DNA of 64,000 nt from Rhabdornis inornatus. Lineage: Eukaryota > Chordata > Aves > Passeriformes > Rhabdornithidae. Of this stretch, positions 37,861 to 50,280 are shown piece after piece. Numbering within the stretch: position 1 is the stretch's first letter; each line of letters starts with the position of its first letter. The notes under the pieces are model-generated. The model had not been told where the DNA came from and searched no databases. It saw only the letters and a list, made by a program, of their open reading frames with translations. The stretch spans positions 43,123 to 107,122 of the forward strand of contig VWZS01000189.1 of NCBI GenBank assembly GCA_013397075.1, read 5' to 3'. The position numbers and the translations under genes were made by a program.

Positions 37861-39441
37861 CAGCTCAAGGGATTTTCTACATTAGGCAAATAGGCAGCTC
37901 ATAATCACCCATTAAACAGTCACAGTGGCTATGTCCTGTCACCGTTACTACCCAGAGTCTGAGTGATATACTGAACATGGTGAAACTTTGCAAGCCTGAT
38001 GCCCACTTGTGGGACAATGACCCCAGCCCTACTTTTAGCTTAGGAAGAGAAGTGAACACTTCCTGCAGTTGCTCATGGTAGTTTCATCTTTCATGAAGAT
38101 GGACATGTTCAAGATAGGGATGATGAGTTTCTCTGTGAAGGTACATCTTATCTCTGTTATTAAGGGAGCTTCAGATGAGCAGGTCAGATTTGAGCATGTT
38201 GATCTTTTAGACATATACATTTAGATGAGACAAATGCTGTCCAAAATTTTGCCATTTCTTTGTCACAGGTGTTTCTTCAGCTGAATATTGTTTTCTTTAT
38301 CCTTAAAGTCTTTGAAAAACAACCTGTGGGTCAAAAAGATTATATTCTGAATTAGCGTGGGCTCGCTGTGGATTTGGAAATTAGAGGGTAAGCCATCGCT
38401 GCACAGTTACAGAGTGCAAAAGAGAGAAATGAAGGGGTTTAAAAACAGATGGAAGCTCTGTTGACAGGGGCATGAAGGTACCTAACAGCCTTCACTGAGC
38501 AAGTAGCTGCTGGTGAAGTTGTAGAAACACTTGAGTGGTTCCTCCTGGGAGTGTAGGTGTCCCTCTAGCAGTCACTTCACACATTATTCATGCTTTTGGC
38601 AAGACAGACTGCACGAAACACCATACAGCCATTCCTGCTTGTTCAGCCTGATCCCACAGGCATCTCAGTGGCCCGAGGGCAACCTCAGAGGGCAGTGAGG
38701 CTGTTGCCCTCTCTCAAATGGGGGCTGGTAGGCAGCACTGCACTGTGCGAGATGGGGAGCAGACATTCCCTCCATTCTATCCGTGAGACACCACACTTCC
38801 TCTGTGTAGCCCTTTGGGAAGAAGGAGAGAAGTTTGTACTGGGAAAGAAAGGCTGAAACACCTTCAGTATTATGAAATGAGTGGTCTGTCATCTTGTTCA
38901 ATAATGTGTCACATAGAAAGCTCTCTATAGAAAGCTGAAAATAAATTTTAAAAATCTACCCCACTGTCAAATCCTCAAAGCCCATAAGTGTATCAGAATA
39001 GTTGTCAAATCATTCACTTTTATGATGCACAAGTTACAGAGTATTGTATAGCCAGAAAAGTTTATAAGAACATGTATTAAGCTGCCAGCATGGGGGGGAC
39101 CTGGCTGAACTTAAAACATAAAACCTTGCCACAAGACAAGTGAGGATGTGAGGAGGGACATTAAAGAGTGAGAATGGCTTTGAATAAGAAACATGGTCCT
39201 CTACCCCCCTTTTCCTGGTGCTCCACTTGCACCAAAACAGGAAATTTTAGAGTGGAGAACCAGAGAGACCAGAGCTGAAAGAAAGAGCCTGTGGTGCTGC
39301 AGCCAGAGCTGCATAGTCTATGCTAATGGATTTCTGACTTTAAAAATAACTAGACTCTAGGGACTGCAGCACTGCTGGGTAGTGGGTCTCTCATCTCTGA
39401 TTGTGCCTGTTTTCCCCATGAATAACCTCGTCATTCCCTGG

Positions 39442-40780
39442 TGATATCCAAGCAGTCAGCCTCACCTCCGCGCCTGGTAAAATCATGGAGCAGATCTTCC
39501 TGGAAGATGTCAAAACATGTGGAAGACACGAATGTGATTAGAGACTGCCTACATGGCTTCACCAAAATCAACTCATGCCTGATTATTTTAGTAGCTTTCT
39601 TCAATGGAGTGACTGCATCAGCAGACAAGAGAAGAGCTATGGTTGCCGTCTACTTCAACTTCTCTAAGGGTTTTGATACAATCCCCTCAATATCCTTACC
39701 TCTAACTTGGACACAGGTATGGGTTTGATGGATGGACTGTTAGATGGATAAGGAATTGACTGGATGGCAGCATCCAAAGAGGAACAGCCAATGGCTCAAT
39801 AGCCAAGTGGAAGACAGTAACAATTGGTGTGTCCCACAAGGGTCCCATACTGGGACCAATACTATTTAATATCTTCATCAGTAAGCAGTGGGATCCATGC
39901 ACCCTCAGCAGGTTTGCAGATGACATCAAGCTGAGTGCTGCAGCTGATTCACTTGAGGGAAGGGATGTTATCCAAAGGGACCTTGACAGGCTTGAGGAGC
40001 AGGGCCTCGTGAATCTCATGAAGTTCAAGTGCAAGGCCCTGCACCTGGGTCAGGTCAATCCTGGGTATTAATACAGGCTGAGTGATGGATGAGTTTGGAG
40101 CAGTCCTGTGGAAAAGGGCTTGGGGGTACCTGTTCACATAAAATCAGATATGACTCTGCAATATGCACTTGCAGCCTGGAAAGCTGACCATATCCTGGTC
40201 TGTATAAACAAAAATGTGGCCAGCATGTCAGAACAGGTGATTCTGCCTGTATACTCCACTCTTGTGACACCCTGCCTAGAATAGGAATACTACATCCAAC
40301 TCTAGGAGTTCCCAGCACTAGAAGAATGTGAACCTGTTGGGGCAGATCCAAAGAAGGGCCATGAAGGTGGACAGAGGCCTTCATTCTCCTATGAAGACAG
40401 GCTGAAAGAGATGGAGTTGGAGAAGAGAATGCTCCAAGGAGATCTGATTTGCAGCTTTTCAGTTTATAAAGTGGACTGATAAAAGAGATGCTGAGACATT
40501 GTTAACCAGGGCCTGTAGTAACAGGATAAGAAGTAAGTTTTAAACTGAAGGAGGGCAAGTTTAGATTAGACATAATGAGGAAAATCTTTGCTGTGAGCAT
40601 AGTGAGAGAGGGGAACAGGTTGCCCAGAGAAGCTGTGGATGTCCCATCCCTGGATTTATTGATGGCCAGTTTGGATGGGACTTTGAGAAACCTGGTCTAG
40701 TGATAGATGTCACTGCCCATGGCAGGGCACTGGGACTAGATGATCTTCAAAGGTCCCTTCTACCCCAAACCTTCTGTGCC
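39442..40780 (+). mobile_element. CR1 LINE, 5'-truncated, about 1.3 kb with RT relic
   Basis: This is the longest CR1 copy in the window. It encodes, in broken frames, the CR1 reverse transcriptase from the finger/palm region onward. Recognisable stretches are GKIMEQIFLED, the CLHGFTKINSCL segment, the VAVYFNFSKGFDTIP segment where the D..KAFD active-site region should be, a GPILGPILFNIFIS segment, FADDIKLS (the FADD catalytic motif, with both Asp kept) and RDLDRLEEQG. Stop codons and frameshifts separate these, and in the first catalytic motif YLDF reads YFNF, so one Asp is lost. The element continues through the RT C-terminus and 3' UTR to AAAGGTCCCTTCTACCCCAAAC near 40775. It lies in the SIAH3 sense and is non-functional. 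Confidence 0.95.
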
Positions 40781-42339
40781 TCGGTGGTCCTACACTGCCT
40801 CTTGCTGTTGGCACATGAGGTCAGAAGGCAGATGCCAACAGGCTAGGGGATGCCAGGGGATTCTCCCCCAAAACAGCAGAGCTGCAGGAGGCATAGCATG
40901 GAGACTGGCTGTCTCAGCCTCTCCTGGATAGGATAGACAGCAGCTTTCTGTAAGCAGGAATGTTAACTTAGAAGATTGTTGTGGATTTTGGTTTTCATTT
41001 TTTGTTGGTTTTTTTTAAACAATACCTTTTAAATTTTCAGTCTATTAATAGCAATGGAACATTGTCTTCTCAGGCTAAACTGAGCCTCCCTTTCTGTTCT
41101 TTCTTTCTACCTGCATCCTCCCCACGTGAAGAAAACTTCTAGAAGAACTATTCTCTGAGAATTTGAGGGGGAGGATGAAGAAGGAACAGGCTATGATTTG
41201 CACAAAATTAAAAGACTATTTGAGACACCAGACAAATGTTCCCAGAGAAATGCCCCTTTCCTTACTGCAAAGAATGTGTCAATGAAGCATTTTCATACAT
41301 TACACAAACTAAATTAATTTACTCAGACTTACTGTTTGTTTTTCATGCCCAAAGCTAACAGCTCACATGGATTTTCTGGGTTGTTTTGTGGTTTTTTTTC
41401 CCCTTTTTTAAGCTTGACTACACAAACTCAAGACACGCTTTCATCTGACAGTGGAATAAGAGTGAATTTTGGGTTGTCTTGTAACAGGGAGACTTTTCTT
41501 TCAGTGCCACACTTACATTGCAAGGTAGCCAGAGCAAGGGCAAGCTGAAAGGCACTAGTGAAGAAGGGGCAGAGATGTGCAGGGGAACAGAGAGTTACTC
41601 TGGGCTAGAAGCAATTTATTTCCCCCTCTTCTATAACCTGAGTGTGACCCCTACCACACCAGGCCATTGTGGATGGGCTTGGGATGCCCTTTGCTTGCTG
41701 GTACCAGCAGTGCCTCAGCAAGAGGGAGACAGGCATGACTTTAAGACACCCTTGCATTTCCCCAGAAACAGCTCTTAGGAGAAAGTCTTAAATGAAAATG
41801 TGGAGTGTTTTATGGTTCATACATTGCTCAGTGACTCCTACAGAGGTGTAGGCACAGGCAGAGCCTGTGAGACAGGACAGGGAGACAGGGTTGGCAGCAC
41901 TGGGAGCCCTGTGTTCCCTCGTCACTACACCTACCTGGCCCCAGCCTACTGTCTGCACTCCACTGTGATCAGTCTGGCACAAGCTGAGCTGCACATTGCC
42001 CTGTGACAGTTGTCAGAGCAGTGTGACATAGACCACAGAGCAAATCCTTGGCCAGGAGGGGTGCATAGATGGGACTGGGGGCACTGGTCCCACCAAGAGA
42101 GGCGGTGGGCTTGTTCAACAACCACCACCTCATCCCTTCTCTCCTTCCAGCAGATCAGTAATATTTGTGCCATCCTTTGGCACTCCTGGGGTGCGTCTCT
42201 GAAAGAGCAGTTAATGGATTTATATGTCATATAATTGTGATAGCTGGAGATTGTCTGATGGAAGGGGAGAGATTCAATTGTCTCAGGGTGGATTTGGTCT
42301 AATTATCTCAGATGACACCAGCAAATCTGCTTCTCTTAG

Positions 42340-42690
42340 AGACACGCTGTTACTGTAGTAGCTTGTAAATGAATATCAGATGAGTTATTTAGAGGCAGTC
42401 TGAACTGCTAAGTTTATGAGCACAGTGGGCAATAATTTCTTCTTTCTTTTTTTTTTTTTTAATTCTTTTCCATATTAATTTCAGCATGAATGTAACCACA
42501 AAATCAACAGGTCAAAAACCACAAAATCAACAGATATAGGGCTCTTGTGAACTCTGCTTTCCCTATCAGACTGAGCAGATGCAGCTTGGAAGCGCTTTAT
42601 CACTTTGCTTTTAATTAAAGCCTATAATGGTTTTGCATTTTGTGAACAGGCTTTATCCAAAATACAAAGTGGATAAAGGGTGAAGCAAAT
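42340..42690. promoter_or_regulatory. AT-rich intronic block, candidate regulatory sequence
   Basis: The block includes TTAATTAAAGCC, GGCAATAATTTC and a T-rich tract. It overlaps a small tandem duplication, listed separately, and has no ORF. Its composition is similar to other candidate enhancer blocks of this intron. Support is weak. Confidence 0.18.
42494..42533. repeat. Direct repeat, 17-bp unit at 23-bp spacing
   Basis: The sequence AACCACAAAATCAACAG occurs at 42494-42510 and again at 42517-42533, separated by GTCAAA. The copies are identical, which indicates a recent small duplication. Confidence 0.9.
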
Positions 42691-43104
42691 CTTCAGATAA
42701 CTCTGCATTTTTGATTATCTCTATTGCACATATGCAGGCTGCTCACTCCCTCACCCAGAGCCAGGATCAGCAGTGTCTCATGAGCAAGCTGCTGATAAAC
42801 AATGGTTGCACCCTGCCCTTGTGGAGAAAGAGCTGATAGGGTGTGCCTGGCTTCTGATACTTGCCTTGTGTGGCCAAAGGGGATGGCACTTAGAGGCATC
42901 ACCCTTGCTTAAATCAAGGCATAAAAGCTTCTAGTCCGAAGAGAAGATGGTGAATGTCTGCACACCCCAGTGAATCAGCAGTTGCAATGCAGCATCATAT
43001 ACACTATGCTAAGGTTTGCTGTCACTGCACTGCGCCCAGTCCTGAAATGCAGCAGAGAGAATACAAGTTGCAAATCGGGTCCCAAGGGCATATCCCACCC
43101 TCCT

Positions 43105-43190
43105 AAAAAAAAAAAAANNNNNNNNNNNNNNNNNNNNNNNNNNNNNNNNNNNNNNNNNNNNNNNNNNNNNNNNNNNNAAAAAAAAAAAAA
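43105..43190. other. Assembly gap of 60 N inside a poly(A) tract
   Basis: A run of 13 A precedes exactly 60 N (43118-43177), and a run of 13 A follows. The sequence resumes as unique DNA. A gap bounded by the same homopolymer on both sides means the assembler could not cross a long A-run or an A-rich repeat. The true length and content are unknown. Confidence 0.95.
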
Positions 43191-43929
43191 GCCTAGCTTT
43201 TTATTTTGACTAGCATATAACTGCCAGACACTTCACAGGAATTGCCCATGCACACGGTTTTGCTTGTGTCTAATCAGTGCATTTTATTTCTCAAAGAGAG
43301 CACAGAAAGTGATCTCAGGTGAGATCCATCAAAAAGAGCAGCTAAATGGGGATCGTTTTCCCAGATGTCCATGACCCTGCTGCAACTTTGGCTGAGGGTC
43401 AGCAAGGTGTTGCATCTCCCTTCAGTTTGAAACATGGGAAGTTTTTTTTTGTCCATCTGGGCTTGGAAGGGTTCCTCAAACTTATGTTTGAAGTAGGAGA
43501 GCTGGAGAGCATGACCTTGCTCCATTCTGCCAGCGTCCACATGGGTGTCTATCAGAAAGCGTCTATGGACTGATATGTTGTAGTGTGGATCTTGTTTATA
43601 TTTCACTATAATTACATTGTTTTCAATATATTGAAGAAGGTTGAATTTCTTGAAGTTTTTTGCTTGCACTTCAAGAGTTCATGACAGTTAATGCTGAAAA
43701 AAGTGATTTTTGAAAAGAAGCAAGGGAATTTAATTTGAGAATAACATCTCTTTTCACCTGGGATACATTTGAAATAATGAATCAGAGATTTGCTATATCT
43801 ACCACAAAAACAATGGGTTTTTTCCAAAATGCCTCTATATGTATGTGGACTTATCTAAAATTCGGGGTTGTCTGATAGGGAGAAGTATGTGGTACAGCAT
43901 GGACACGTACTAAAGCTGCATTTTCTCTG

Positions 43930-44350
43930 CATAGTCAGAGGTATGTAATTAGCATGAGGACAGACATTAACACATTCGTGTGCTTTGTCACCAAGTCACG
44001 CCTGATTATGTTGCAAAGTGAGATTAGTAAAATGAGCTTGAAGTTGTCCTCTCACTGCCATTTGATAGCAGGGAAAATAAATCCTTCCACTGCCAAAGCT
44101 GCAAGTAATATTCAGTATTTAAGAAATTCAACTGATGCATTCATAATGAACAGGATTTTGTGTAATTAAAATTTTAAATAAATCCCCAACATGAGCTCTG
44201 GCTTGGATTTCTTAATTTCAGATATGAAAGTACAGCTTTTGACAAAATAGGTTGAGGGGGTTGTTTTTTTTTTCCTTCTCCTTTCTTACATCTGAAAGAC
44301 TTAAAAAAATCTCATTAGCATATTAAAAAAGAGCAGAAGATAAATTAAAT
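43930..44350. promoter_or_regulatory. AT-rich intronic candidate enhancer
   Basis: This sequence contains GTATGTAATTAGCATGAGG, ATGCATTCATAATGAACAGG, GTGTAATTAAAATTTTAAAT and CTCATTAGCATATTAAA, an unusual number of octamer- or homeodomain-like cores in 400 bases. There is no ORF or recognised repeat. Function is inferred from motif density only. Confidence 0.25.
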
Positions 44351-47300
44351 GAAGACCAGGATTAAAAGACTCACTACTTTCTTCATGTCACCTTTATAGT
44401 TCTTTTGAGCTTCTGTCCCTGTGAGGTGGGTGTAAGTAACGTGGAGGTGGATGTTAGTGGGTGGCAAAGCTTTTGTGAGGCAGAAAGAAGCTGAGGATTA
44501 GAAAATTCTTGGAGGCAGTTTCTATACAGATGAGAAGACGCAGCCAGACCCTGAGAAGCCAAGAAATAGGAGGAAGACTGTAAGAAAACTGAAAAAATGG
44601 CACATTTCACTGGCAAAGAAAATGGCAATTTGTTTCAGTAGAAACCCTAAAAGTTTCCATGGCTGCTGAAAGTTGCTGAAAACCCTGGAAGTTGCTCACT
44701 GAAAGCAATCTCAGAGGTGCTGGCCCAGGTCCCTCCTTGTCCGCAGAAATCTTTAGGTCAACGTCAGAAATCCACTGAGTCTTCACAGCTCATTTTCAGT
44801 TGCTTACTCACCTACAGGGTGACTGCATCTCTTGTTCCTCATCACAGGCAGGTTGGTGAGATTGTAACAGGGGCTGTGAGCACAGCCCCTCTCAATCCCT
44901 GGCTCCCACCAAAGGTTGCAGCTGCCATGAACATTTACAGCTCCTACCAACCCTCTCATAATCCAGCCAAGAAAGCTGTGGATGAAGAGGAAAGAGTTTG
45001 GGTACATGGAAGGACCAGTTTCCTCTTGGGAGAGGGATTAGTTTGCAATGTCTTTGCAATGTAAGGTGTGCTAGGGTTGAACTGGGGTAGAGAGGGAGCA
45101 CTGTCTTCTGGTTTGGCTGGCTGGCATGTCTGGTGGCTTTGTTTTCATATTTGCAGTCCTCTGTGTGACCCTGCTCAGAAGCCTTCAGACCACACCACTG
45201 ACTGCCCCAAGCAAAGAGCCCAGCGAATGGGTGACTTGATGAGTGTTTGCAAAGTGTGTGTGACCACTGGAGAAAATGCAGTTGCAGGGGTGTGAGGTGT
45301 CTGGAAAAGGATGATTATTTGCAGCACCTGCTTTCCTGTCAGAAGCACTTATTTACTGGGCAGTGAACCAGTCCCTGTCCTGCCTCCTTGGGATGTTCTC
45401 AGCACACTTTGGCACTGTTCACAGGGGTGAGAAAGACTGATTTTTGCACACTATGTGCATTGCAATAAGTAAAAGTATGAATGAGGCATCCAGGTTGCCC
45501 ATATAACACTGAGGAAAGTGCTGAAAGGTGACACTTAACCTTTACTCTGAGCAGTGTTTATTCTTCTACAATGTGGTGGTGGCTACTGGCCCTCGGTATA
45601 CTCCAGGTCATCAGTGTCCTGGCCCTCTCCCATGGGATAGGAGCACCGCTTTCAACTCTCCTTCACCCTGTGGGGTTTATCTTGAGCAAATTCACCAGTT
45701 TTAAGTCAGTACTTCAATGGCAGGATATTTAGCTGCTCAGGGCAGCAGCTGCACTTGCTCTGCCTGCTGAAGCTGTGCCAATGTGCAGCAGAGAAGCAAG
45801 ACTTGAGGGACAGTGGTGTATCCAGTGTCTGCACCCCACAGGGCCATGAGCTCAGCCAGCAGAGGTGCAGTGTGGATTGCTGCCTCTGTTTCCACTGTTT
45901 TCACCATAGCTCATCTAAAGACTTCACTAGTTCAAACACAAAAGGTCGCTCAGAGCATGAGGAGCAATTACAAAGCCCATTCTCCTGGGTGGGTGCCTCA
46001 GCTTTGCAGCTGCAGACTCAGAGATGTGTTTGTGTATTCTTTACCTCTTGGAGGTCTTTAACTCCTGGATCTACCCTTCATCCTTCCCCTGAATTTTCTA
46101 TCAAGTCATTGGAGTTGTAATGATGGCAAGGAGCCACAGATTTACACCCTCATGTGAACAGGCATCCATTTCTCTCTCCATGGGCTGTTTTGTCTCCAGC
46201 ACAGCAGGAGAAGCCCGTAGTGATACAGCTCTTTCCTGACTGAAATTGGGTTGTCCTTCTGTTTCTTGTCTGGACACCAGTAAAACCTATCTGGGTTTGT
46301 GCTGAGGATGGGTTTGGTCCTGTCTGCATGTAGAGAGGGTGTCCAGGGGGATGTTCCTTCAGCCCCTCTTCGAATCAAGTGAATTGTACTCCAGGGCTCT
46401 TCATGGGCTGTAAAAGGAGCTGACAGTCTCCAGAGTTAGGAACCTACCCTTCAGACATCAAAGGTAGAACAAATGTGTCACATCAAAAGCAATTTGCTGC
46501 ATTTTTAGCAGAAAACCTGTGTCTCAGTCCAAATCTAGTCACGGTTTGGTTGGGGGTTTTTTCCATAAGAAAAGCACCGTGTGTTTATAAATTGCTCTTT
46601 GCAAAATTGCTTGTTCTTGAAAAGAAGTCCTCTGTAATAAGCTGCATCATTAAAAAGAAATTTTTCTGTGAGCAGCAGAATCTGGTTTCCTGCAGTTTGG
46701 TGCCTCATGGTGGGATTATGTTGCATCTAATGAGGAGCACTCTGGCTGAAGCCTTTTCTCCCGTTCATAAAGACACTCTCTCATGTGAGTTCTCTGGTGT
46801 CTATAATCCATTTGGGATCAAACTGCCATTGTTTAGGTTCTCTCCTATCTGTCAATGCAGTACTGCCCACGTGGCCAGCTGTTCCTCCCTGGAGACATGA
46901 AAGGGTCATGCTGCTCTACCCTGATGCCTCTTCTCTCAGAAATGGTTGAAAATTAAAGCATTTGAGAATTCCACCCCACAGTTCAATTTGACTGAAACTG
47001 GCCAACAGGCTAAAAGATAATTGAGAATAATAGTGGACTGACACAACAATATAATAAACCTAATTTTATTAGGTAATCGGGCAATAAATGGTAGAAAGTA
47101 AATACTGGAGCAGATTAAACATGAAAAAAGTGTTCATAAATATTTATTCAAGCATTGAATCACTCAAGGTGACCATTTTTTGCCTGTTTTGCATTTCAAT
47201 TTTAGCATTTCAATTCACAGCCATATGAATGACCAACAAGAGCACAAACACCCTGATAGTTACACTCATACCTCAAAAGTAAATGTAAAATGATATTTTT

Positions 47301-47749
47301 TCCTGAGATTTCTTTTTAAAGTGACAGGGAATTATTAAACATCTCTTTCAAAATGCTACAAATTTAGAATTTTGAAACAGGATTGTCAAACGATTCAGAA
47401 GCCAGATTTTAAAGATGGTTCTTACTAAGTCGAAGAAGAAAAACAGATCATGTGGTTTGTGGTTTGTGCTGAGTTTCCAGAATTTTCAGTAAACCTGAAA
47501 TGAACAAAGTTAGACCAGAAATGCTTTGTTGAAGTGATTAATAGAAATATTTCAGAAATGTGAGTTGTGAAAGGGAATACATGATTATGCACACACACAC
47601 AAAACTTCACAAGTTTAGGAAAGTAGAAAGACATATTGTATGAGTTGCTCATTGTAATTTATTTTTCCAGTTCCTGAGCCATAGAAACATGTTTATCATA
47701 AAATGATTTTTGAAGATATTTGTATTTTCTTGCCTTGAATGCTGTTTAG

Positions 47750-48420
47750 ATGAATGAGCTACCATTGTTCTCCATGCTTCTCACATTAGGAGAATGCATT
47801 TCTAAATTCAATTTCATCCTCAATGGAAATGGTTTCTCTGACTCTAGTAATCTTTGGAGAAGAATTATACACAGTCTATAAAGCTTCAAATTTCAAAACC
47901 TAATTTTAAATGTTAGTCAAGAGGTTAATTTAAGATTCATCTTCCAAAAGGGGAGTTAAATAAAACTGATAGAAGGCTGGAACTTGTCGAGTGGTTGAGA
48001 GGTTTATCAGCATGTGAGTATGAGTTCATTAGTTTTAATTAGTATAATCACTAATGTTGCATTAACAGTTTGGTGAGAGAAAATAATTGCTCACACCCAC
48101 TGTATTAGATTGGGAGATTAGAATTCATTTTATGAGGCAATTAGCATTTCACGGATTTTTTTTAAAGGCTTTTATGATCTGCCATTGCAGTAGCCTCCTT
48201 CACCAAAAAGAGTTTAAATTAACCATAACTTTCATCCTAATGGGATGCAAAAATTAATGTAGAATTAAGTGTGAACCAGTAATCCCACTGCGATAAGCAG
48301 GCAGCTAAAGCCACGAACCTTGATTAGTTTATAATGACCTGTTTTATTTCCCAGACAATGATAGTCATTTATCTGTCCTCAATTCATTATCTTCTCAGAA
48401 AGTTTATATTCTTGAATTTT
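47750..48420. promoter_or_regulatory. Strongest intronic candidate conserved element
   Basis: This is about 670 bases of AT-rich, non-repetitive sequence starting some 1.9 kb before SIAH3 exon 2. It has dense homeodomain-type sites, including TTTTAATTAGTATAATCAC at 48033-48051, GAGGCAATTAGCATTTC, and TTGATTAGTTTATAATGACC. No ORF above chance is present. Of all blocks in the window this most resembles a developmental conserved non-coding element. Whether it serves SIAH3 or a neighbouring gene cannot be told. Confidence 0.3.
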
Positions 48421-50280
48421 ATACAGCAAAACAAATAAAATATGAGGAAGGGAAAAGTAAAACAGTACTACTGAAGTAATAATTGTCAAAAGAAAAAGCT
48501 GCCAGTTTCAATAGTAAGGCTTAACATGTCAATTATTCTTCATATCAAATGCCAGAGGAAGAAGAAACAGCTCCCTTTGACATCCAGTGCCTTGGGAAGA
48601 GCCATGAATTTCACAGCAACAGTAATCACAACCCTGCTCTATCCATCACATCCTTTGGCAGCTACTGACACAATGAGAACAGATGGAATTGTCATCCTGG
48701 TTGGCAAGGAAGCCCTGGTCATCTGAGACTTAGGACAGTTTACCCACGAGATTGCCTTCCAAAACATCCCGTAAAGAAATGTGCAGGCTCTGGTGGGAAA
48801 AGCAGCTTACAGCAAGGCTGTAGTGAAAGCTTTCATGGTATCCATAACAAGACAAGACAGTGCACCCTTTGCAGCAAATCTACCACCCATTATATGGGAT
48901 TATGCTTGTCGCTGGATAAAAAAAAAAAAATCTGCTCAAAAATCTCAAATCTGCTATCAATTGGATGTGGCATGGAGAACAACTGTCAAATGTTAGAACT
49001 ATAATGTAGTTCATGTCATTTTGGGTATATATATTAAAATAAGGGGATGTGGGATGCTATTTAGGGAATTACATTAATCTTCCTATGACATATGTTAAAG
49101 CAAAATGTACATATTAGGTACATACTGCTGTAAGGGACATTAATGGATGTAAGAGATGTACCTTTATAAGAGGAATTCAGAGAAAAAGTGTTTAAACAGC
49201 TAAAATTTAGGCACAACTAGGCAGACTGGATCTCAGTCTCCCCAGCATCAGCTGGTGTCACCTTTAGAAGCTGAACTGCTCCAGCTGAGATCTGAGTCCT
49301 GCACTCTAATCCTGCCTCACTCTACAGGCTGCAGAGGCAGCCCCAGGTAACCAGGTTTCCGTCTTGGGTGGGTGAAGTAAATGCTTAAAATTTGGTAAGA
49401 TGAGTCATGACCAGCATGCCTGTGCCTTAGGGTTTGTCTGTACACACAGTTACTGTGGAGAGACATTACTCTTCCTGAATAACATTACATGTGAATATAC
49501 TTTTGGCTGAGTAAGACTTATTTCTCTTCAAAAACATCCACTTGAGAGAGGCAGAGGAGTTTGCTTTTTAGTCCTCACCTGGAATTCTTCTGCAAGAGCT
49601 GCTGCCTTTTTAGCAGCTGCCCTACCTTAATCCAAATTTACTTTAGTATAAAATGCCCTAAATCTGCCATCCAATCACCTTTGAGAGCAGTTTAAGATTT
49701 ATGGTGGTAAGGGCATCAATTAGGCACAAATACATTGACAAAAAAATAGTGACGGTATCATATACAATAAAAACTGACATCTGTTTCACAAATTATGGGT
49801 GTAATAAAGCCTGTTGTTTCAGGAAAAATGCGTGTATTTGCCCGTATGTTTCATTAAAGAATAATAATGCCATACATATTTCATTCCCTTGTTCTGAGCA
49901 GCAAGAGTCTTAACTATATAAAATGCCCCATGCTGCCCTTGCTTTGTCAGGTTGTTTTTTCCTTTTAATCAGATCTTTCCCCCTGAACTAATGAAATTGC
50001 TCTTTAAACACATACATCATTTTCATTTGAAGTGACTTATCATGACTCAAAGAGTTTCAGCGTCTGTTCTCCTGGAGAACAAGGCAACTGCCATCTCCTT
50101 GTGCTGTGCAGATCCAGGCCAGGGCTGCCTCTGATCCCCAGTGTGCTGAGTTCTCTGCACCCCCACTGGTGATGCTTTAGGTGGAGTATGGGTGACTGAT
50201 GTCTGTGGGGTCTGCACCTTGCACATCTGCACTGGTTTCTGGTCCACTTGCTGTCACATTTAATTTCTCTCTTCCCGTAG

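Larger units (their letters stand above)
9864..50280 (+). other. SIAH3: SIAH3 intron 1, about 40.4 kb
   Basis: The intron runs from GTGAGT at 9864 to a pyrimidine-rich acceptor ending CCCGTAG at 50280, and it joins codon 45 to codon 46 in phase 0. A large intron between two small coding exons is the known SIAH3 layout in vertebrates. Apart from the CR1 fragments, weaker repeat relics, tandem duplications, palindrome, N gap and AT-rich candidate enhancers listed separately, I see no supported gene inside it. Open frames within it (for example 19427-19783, 27387-27752 and 43274-43669, all minus strand) lack recognisable homology. Confidence 0.9.
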
